Positions 39,674 through 42,718 of a stretch of 42,718 nt of DNA are shown here, in pieces. The DNA is from Ruminococcaceae bacterium UBA5413 (lineage in GTDB: Bacteria > Bacillota > Clostridia > Oscillospirales > Acutalibacteraceae), in the NCBI GenBank assembly GCA_002409585.1, contig DHNP01000007.1:1-42718 (forward strand), given 5' to 3'. How positions within the stretch are numbered: position 1 is the first letter of the stretch; every line of letters starts with the position of its first letter. The position numbers were made by a program, and so were the translations under genes. The notes below the pieces were generated by a model. The model ran no database searches, had not been told where the DNA came from, and saw only the letters and a program-made list of their open reading frames with translations.

Positions 39674-41131
39674 ATGGATTACGGTAAAATTAAAAAGATA
39701 AACAGGCTCCTTGAGTCAAAGGAGATAAGCTGCGCGGAACTTACGCAAAAATACCTCGGCGCCATAGATAAAGAGAACCCTTCCTTAAACGCGTATATAA
39801 AGACCACGCCCGAAACAGCAATGGAAACCGCAAGGCGCGTAGATAAAAAAATCGCCTCCGGCGAAAAGCTCATGCCGCTTGAGGGCGTCCCTATGACTCT
39901 AAAGGACAATATCTCCACCACAGGCATAGAAACAACCTGCTGCTCAAAAATCCTTTCGGGCTACAGGCCCATTTACGATGCAACCGTATGGGACATACTC
40001 AAAAAACGGAACGCCGTCCTGCTCGGCAAGTGCAACATGGACGAATTTGCCATGGGCTCAACCTGCCGGACTTCATGCTACGGCGGGGCGCGCAACCCGC
40101 ATGACACCTCACGCGTGCCCGGCGGAAGCAGCGGCGGGGCAGCGGCGGCTGTAAGCGGCAATATAGCGGCTTACGCCCTCGGCTCCGACACTGGCGGCTC
40201 CATAAGGCAGCCAGCGAGCTTCTGCGGCATTGTGGGCTTCAAGCCGACTTACGGCGCTGTTTCACGGTACGGCCTTATAGCTTTCGCTTCAAGCCTTGAC
40301 CAGATAGGCCCGCTTACAACAAGCGTCGAGGACGCGGCGATAATTTACGATGCCATAGCACAGTACGACAAAATGGACTCGACAAGCAGCGGCATGGCAA
40401 AGCCGGCATACGCCTCGTTAAACAATGACATAAAAGGTAAAAAAATAGGCGTCGCCAAAGAGTACCTCGACGGCGTCCGCGAAGATATAAAAGCCGAATT
40501 TGAAAAATCGCTCAAGGTCTTTGAGTCCATGGGCGCGGAAATAGTACATTTGAGCATGCCGTCTATAAAGTACAGCCTGCCGGTATATTATATACTCGCA
40601 TGCGCGGAGGCTTCGTCTAATTTAGGCCGTTACGACGGCATACGGTACGGGTATAAAACATTAACTTATGCCGACAGAAACGACATGATATGCAAAACGA
40701 GGAGCGAGGGCTTCGGCACGGAGGTAAAGCGGCGGGTACTTCTCGGCACATACGTTTTAAGCGCCGGATATTACGATGCGTTTTATAAAAAAGCCCAGAA
40801 CCTCAGGGGAACCATCGTGCGGGCTTTTGAAAGCTCCTTTGCGCAGTGCGACTTCATGGCAGCGCCTACTGTGCCGATGACGGCCTTTCCTATGGACTAT
40901 ACGCCTGATAATCCTGTTGAAACATACCTTACCGACCTTTGTACGGTACCAGTAAATATAGCTGGCCTGCCGGCCGTAAGCGTACCGTGCGGCCTCGGCA
41001 GCGACAATATGCCCGTCGGCGTGCAGGTTATCGGCCGGAAATTCTCGGAGCCGCTCATACTAAACGCGGCGTATAAATTCGAACAGGCGGCCTGTGCGTT
41101 CAAGCCTGTGGAAACGGGGGTAAAGCTATGA
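39674..41131 (+). CDS. gatA: Asp/Glu-tRNA amidotransferase subunit A
   Basis: A 485-aa amidase-signature enzyme that releases ammonia from glutamine. The Ser-cisSer-Lys triad is visible: TLKDNIS (Lys), GGSSGGAAAAV (cis-Ser) and SDTGGSIRQPASFCGIVGFKPTYG (nucleophile Ser). The substrate pocket region and the end LILNAAYKFEQA are normal. AGGAGGGAACC precedes the ATG. The stop overlaps the gatB start (ATGA). Confidence 0.97.
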   Translation: MDYGKIKKINRLLESKEISCAELTQKYLGAIDKENPSLNAYIKTTPETAMETARRVDKKIASGEKLMPLEGVPMTLKDNISTTGIETTCCSKILSGYRPIYDATVWDILKKRNAVLLGKCNMDEFAMGSTCRTSCYGGARNPHDTSRVPGGSSGGAAAAVSGNIAAYALGSDTGGSIRQPASFCGIVGFKPTYGAVSRYGLIAFASSLDQIGPLTTSVEDAAIIYDAIAQYDKMDSTSSGMAKPAYASLNNDIKGKKIGVAKEYLDGVREDIKAEFEKSLKVFESMGAEIVHLSMPSIKYSLPVYYILACAEASSNLGRYDGIRYGYKTLTYADRNDMICKTRSEGFGTEVKRRVLLGTYVLSAGYYDAFYKKAQNLRGTIVRAFESSFAQCDFMAAPTVPMTAFPMDYTPDNPVETYLTDLCTVPVNIAGLPAVSVPCGLGSDNMPVGVQVIGRKFSEPLILNAAYKFEQAACAFKPVETGVKL

Positions 41132-42540
41132 ATTACGAACTTGTGTGCGGCCTTGAAACCCACGTAGAGCTTGCGACAAAAACAAAGATTTTCTGTTCCT
41201 GCACCACGCAGTTCGGCGGGGAGCCAAACACCCACTGCTGCCCCATATGCATAGGCCTGCCCGGCACGCTTCCAAAGCTGAACAGGGCTGTCGTTGAGTA
41301 CGCCGTTATGGCGGGGCTTGCGACAAACTGCGAGATAAGCGCCGTTTCAAAAATGGACCGTAAAAATTACGTCTACCCCGACCTTCCCAAAGCATACCAG
41401 ATTTCGCAGTACGATATGCCGCTTTGCAAAAACGGATACGTTGAGCTTTCAGACGGGCGCAAAATACGCCTTACAAGGATACACATAGAGGAAGACGCCG
41501 GCAAGCTCGTCCACCAGCACGGCGACACTTTCATAGACTACAACAGGGGCGGCGTGCCGCTTATTGAGATAGTATCCGAACCTGATATACGCAGTATCGA
41601 CGAAGCAGTCGAATACATGCAGAAGCTTCAGATGATAATGCGGTACATCGGCGTTTCCGACTGCAAAATGCAGGAGGGCTCCCTTCGCTGTGACGTCAAC
41701 GTCTCCGTCAGGCCCAAAGGAAGCGATAAACTCGGAACGCGTACCGAGATAAAAAACATGAACTCGTTTTCCCACATGACAAAGGCACTTAAGTACGAGA
41801 CGGAGCGGCAGATAGACATACTCGAAAGCGGAGAAAAGGTCGTGCAGGAAACCCGCCGTTATAATGAAACAACGGGCTGCACCGAGGGCATGAGGGGCAA
41901 GGAAGACGCCGACGACTACAGGTACTTCCGTGAGCCTGACCTTGTGACAATCTCCGTGCCTGAAGAAACGGTAAATAAAATAAAAGCCAAAATGCCTGAG
42001 CCTTACCAGCAAAGGCTTGACAGGTTTATAAACGAATACGGTCTGCCGGAAAAAGACGCGCAGATGCTCGTTGAGCGCCGCAGGATAGCCGACTACTTCG
42101 AAGCCGCGGCAAAAGGCACTAAAAAGCCCCGCACCGCCGCTAACTGCATTACAGGCCAGATATTCGCGCGCCTCGGCAGCGACGATGAGAAAAACGACTT
42201 CGACGTGAAAGTCACGCCTGAAAACCTGAACGCCCTTATAAAGCTTTTTGACAGCGGAAAGATACGCATGAACCTTTTAAAGGCAACGCTTGAAAAAATG
42301 CTTGACACCGGCAGGCCAGCCGCCGACTTTATAAGTGAGAAAGACCTTGCCGGCATAGATGCCGAAGCGCTTGAAAAGGTATGCGAAAAGGCCGTTGCAG
42401 CCAACCAGGGCGCCGTTGCGGACTATAAAAACGGCAAAGAAAAAGCTCTGAAGGCTTTGCTCGGCGCCGTTATGAAAGAGACGCGCGGTCGCGCAAACCC
42501 GCAGGAAGCCGAAAAGATGCTTATTTCACTCATAAAATAA
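41128..42540 (+). CDS. gatB: Asp/Glu-tRNA amidotransferase subunit B
   Basis: A 470-aa subunit that phosphorylates mischarged Asp-tRNA-Asn or Glu-tRNA-Gln and amidates it. The cradle domain has ELVCGLETHVELATKTKIFCSC, CCPICIGLPGTLP (zinc cysteines), VYPDLPKAYQISQYD and GSLRCDVNVSVRP. Helical and tail domains that bind the tRNA follow (KNDFDVKVTPENLNALIKL). The last 50 residues are the YqeY-like tail ending KMLISLIK. The stop is followed by a terminator. Confidence 0.97.
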   Translation: MNYELVCGLETHVELATKTKIFCSCTTQFGGEPNTHCCPICIGLPGTLPKLNRAVVEYAVMAGLATNCEISAVSKMDRKNYVYPDLPKAYQISQYDMPLCKNGYVELSDGRKIRLTRIHIEEDAGKLVHQHGDTFIDYNRGGVPLIEIVSEPDIRSIDEAVEYMQKLQMIMRYIGVSDCKMQEGSLRCDVNVSVRPKGSDKLGTRTEIKNMNSFSHMTKALKYETERQIDILESGEKVVQETRRYNETTGCTEGMRGKEDADDYRYFREPDLVTISVPEETVNKIKAKMPEPYQQRLDRFINEYGLPEKDAQMLVERRRIADYFEAAAKGTKKPRTAANCITGQIFARLGSDDEKNDFDVKVTPENLNALIKLFDSGKIRMNLLKATLEKMLDTGRPAADFISEKDLAGIDAEALEKVCEKAVAANQGAVADYKNGKEKALKALLGAVMKETRGRANPQEAEKMLISLIK

Positions 42541-42549
42541 AACATTGGT

Positions 42550-42582
42550 TTACCCGGGAATGCACGGTACATTTCCGGGTAA
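42550..42582 (+). terminator. Terminator after gatB
   Basis: A 13-bp stem (TTACCCGGGAATG with CATTTCCGGGTAA, one wobble) and a 7-nt loop. The following ATTTATAT is only weakly U-rich. Confidence 0.65.
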
Positions 42583-42606
42583 TTTATATGTTATCGTCGG
42601 TATTAA

Positions 42607-42651
42607 TTGCCAAAATGGCAAGTTTATAATTTTAAGTTGACAAAACGGCAA
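42607..42651. repeat. Two operator-like repeats at the tRNA promoter
   Basis: TTGCCAAAATGGCAA (42607-42621, a palindrome) and TTGACAAAACGGCAA (42637-42651, imperfect) start exactly 30 bp apart. The second overlaps the -35 box, so a dimeric repressor bound here would block the promoter. Confidence 0.55.
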
Positions 42652-42665
42652 TTTTTAAGTATAAT
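42637..42665 (+). promoter_or_regulatory. Perfect consensus sigma-A promoter of the tRNA gene
   Basis: TTGACA, a 17-bp spacer and TATAAT, ending 32 nt before the tRNA. This is the strongest promoter in the window by consensus. Confidence 0.85.
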
Positions 42666-42695
42666 ATTTAATGTTGCATTGTTGCAGCATTAAAT
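42666..42695. repeat. Near-perfect dyad between the -10 box and the tRNA
   Basis: Thirteen base pairs (one wobble) with a 4-nt loop, covering the predicted start site near 42672. It could be an operator or a 5'-leader hairpin for tRNA processing. Confidence 0.5.
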
Positions 42696-42697
42696 TT

Positions 42698-42718
42698 GGC
42701 TCGGTAGTTCAGCTGGTT
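42698..42718 (+). tRNA. 5' end of a tRNA gene, probably tRNA-Asp (cut by the window end)
   Basis: The first 21 nt, GGCTCGG then TA then GTTCAGCTGGTT, form the acceptor 5' strand and the D-arm with its GG pair. This start resembles Clostridia tRNA-Asp (GTC) genes. The anticodon is outside the window, so the isotype is not proven. Confidence 0.7.

Noticed and set aside
1..42718. CRISPR arrays, insertion sequences or prophage genes
   Set aside because: No regularly spaced repeats, transposase, integrase or phage structural motifs were found. All well-supported genes are core or common accessory genes.

Overview
The window looks like a chromosome segment from a spore-forming member of the Clostridia, probably a gut Oscillospirales/Ruminococcaceae-type bacterium. 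The evidence is a sporulation set (spmA-spmB, spoIIGA-sigE, sigG with a YlmC/YmxH gene, and an AbrB/SpoVT-type regulator), a Firmicutes-style rimP-nusA-ylxR-ylxQ-infB-rbfA-nrnA-truB-ribF operon, a T-box before thrS, and an aspS-gatCAB arrangement. Base composition is GC-rich inside genes and AT-rich between them, with heavy use of ATA for isoleucine. I see no phage, insertion sequence or CRISPR array.

Layout. 60-5555 (minus) is a surface-glycan operon: WbpD-type acetyltransferase, WbpA-type dehydrogenase, WbpB-type oxidoreductase, WbpI-type 2-epimerase and a WbuB-like glycosyltransferase. A DegT-type sugar aminotransferase (5818-6996, plus) diverges from it behind two tandem promoters. Together they could make a UDP-diacetamido-uronic acid. 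7067-7889 (minus) holds an HD-domain protein and an AbrB-type regulator. 8061-10986 (plus) is spmA-spmB-feoB. 11064-13515 (minus) encodes a metal-receptor-like lipoprotein fused to a peptidoglycan-binding domain, and a DUF815 ATPase. 13744-17555 (plus) holds a lipoprotein, the SRP RNA, dnaX, ybaB and recR. thrS with its T-box follows (17563-19865).

19895-23307 (minus) is a magnesium-transport unit: a strong promoter, a leader of about 450 nt, mgtA, and a small two-helix membrane protein gene. The leader contains terminator-like hairpins and a 48-codon ORF whose last codons form one of those hairpins. It does not look like the known M-box and is my best candidate for an undescribed regulatory system. 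23487-28300 carries the minus-strand sporulation genes ylmC, sigG, sigE and spoIIGA. They are split by plus-strand cca and a family 6 DNA glycosylase gene. The spoIIGA promoter has a 21-bp spacer, as expected for a Spo0A-activated spoIIG-type promoter.

28464-36500 (plus) is the translation-factor operon, followed by a CmpB-like membrane protein gene. 37483-42540 is aspS-gatC-gatA-gatB. AspRS carries the His of non-discriminating enzymes, so it and GatCAB probably serve both Asp and Asn (and possibly Gln) decoding. The window ends inside a tRNA gene, probably tRNA-Asp, behind a perfect consensus promoter with operator-like repeats.
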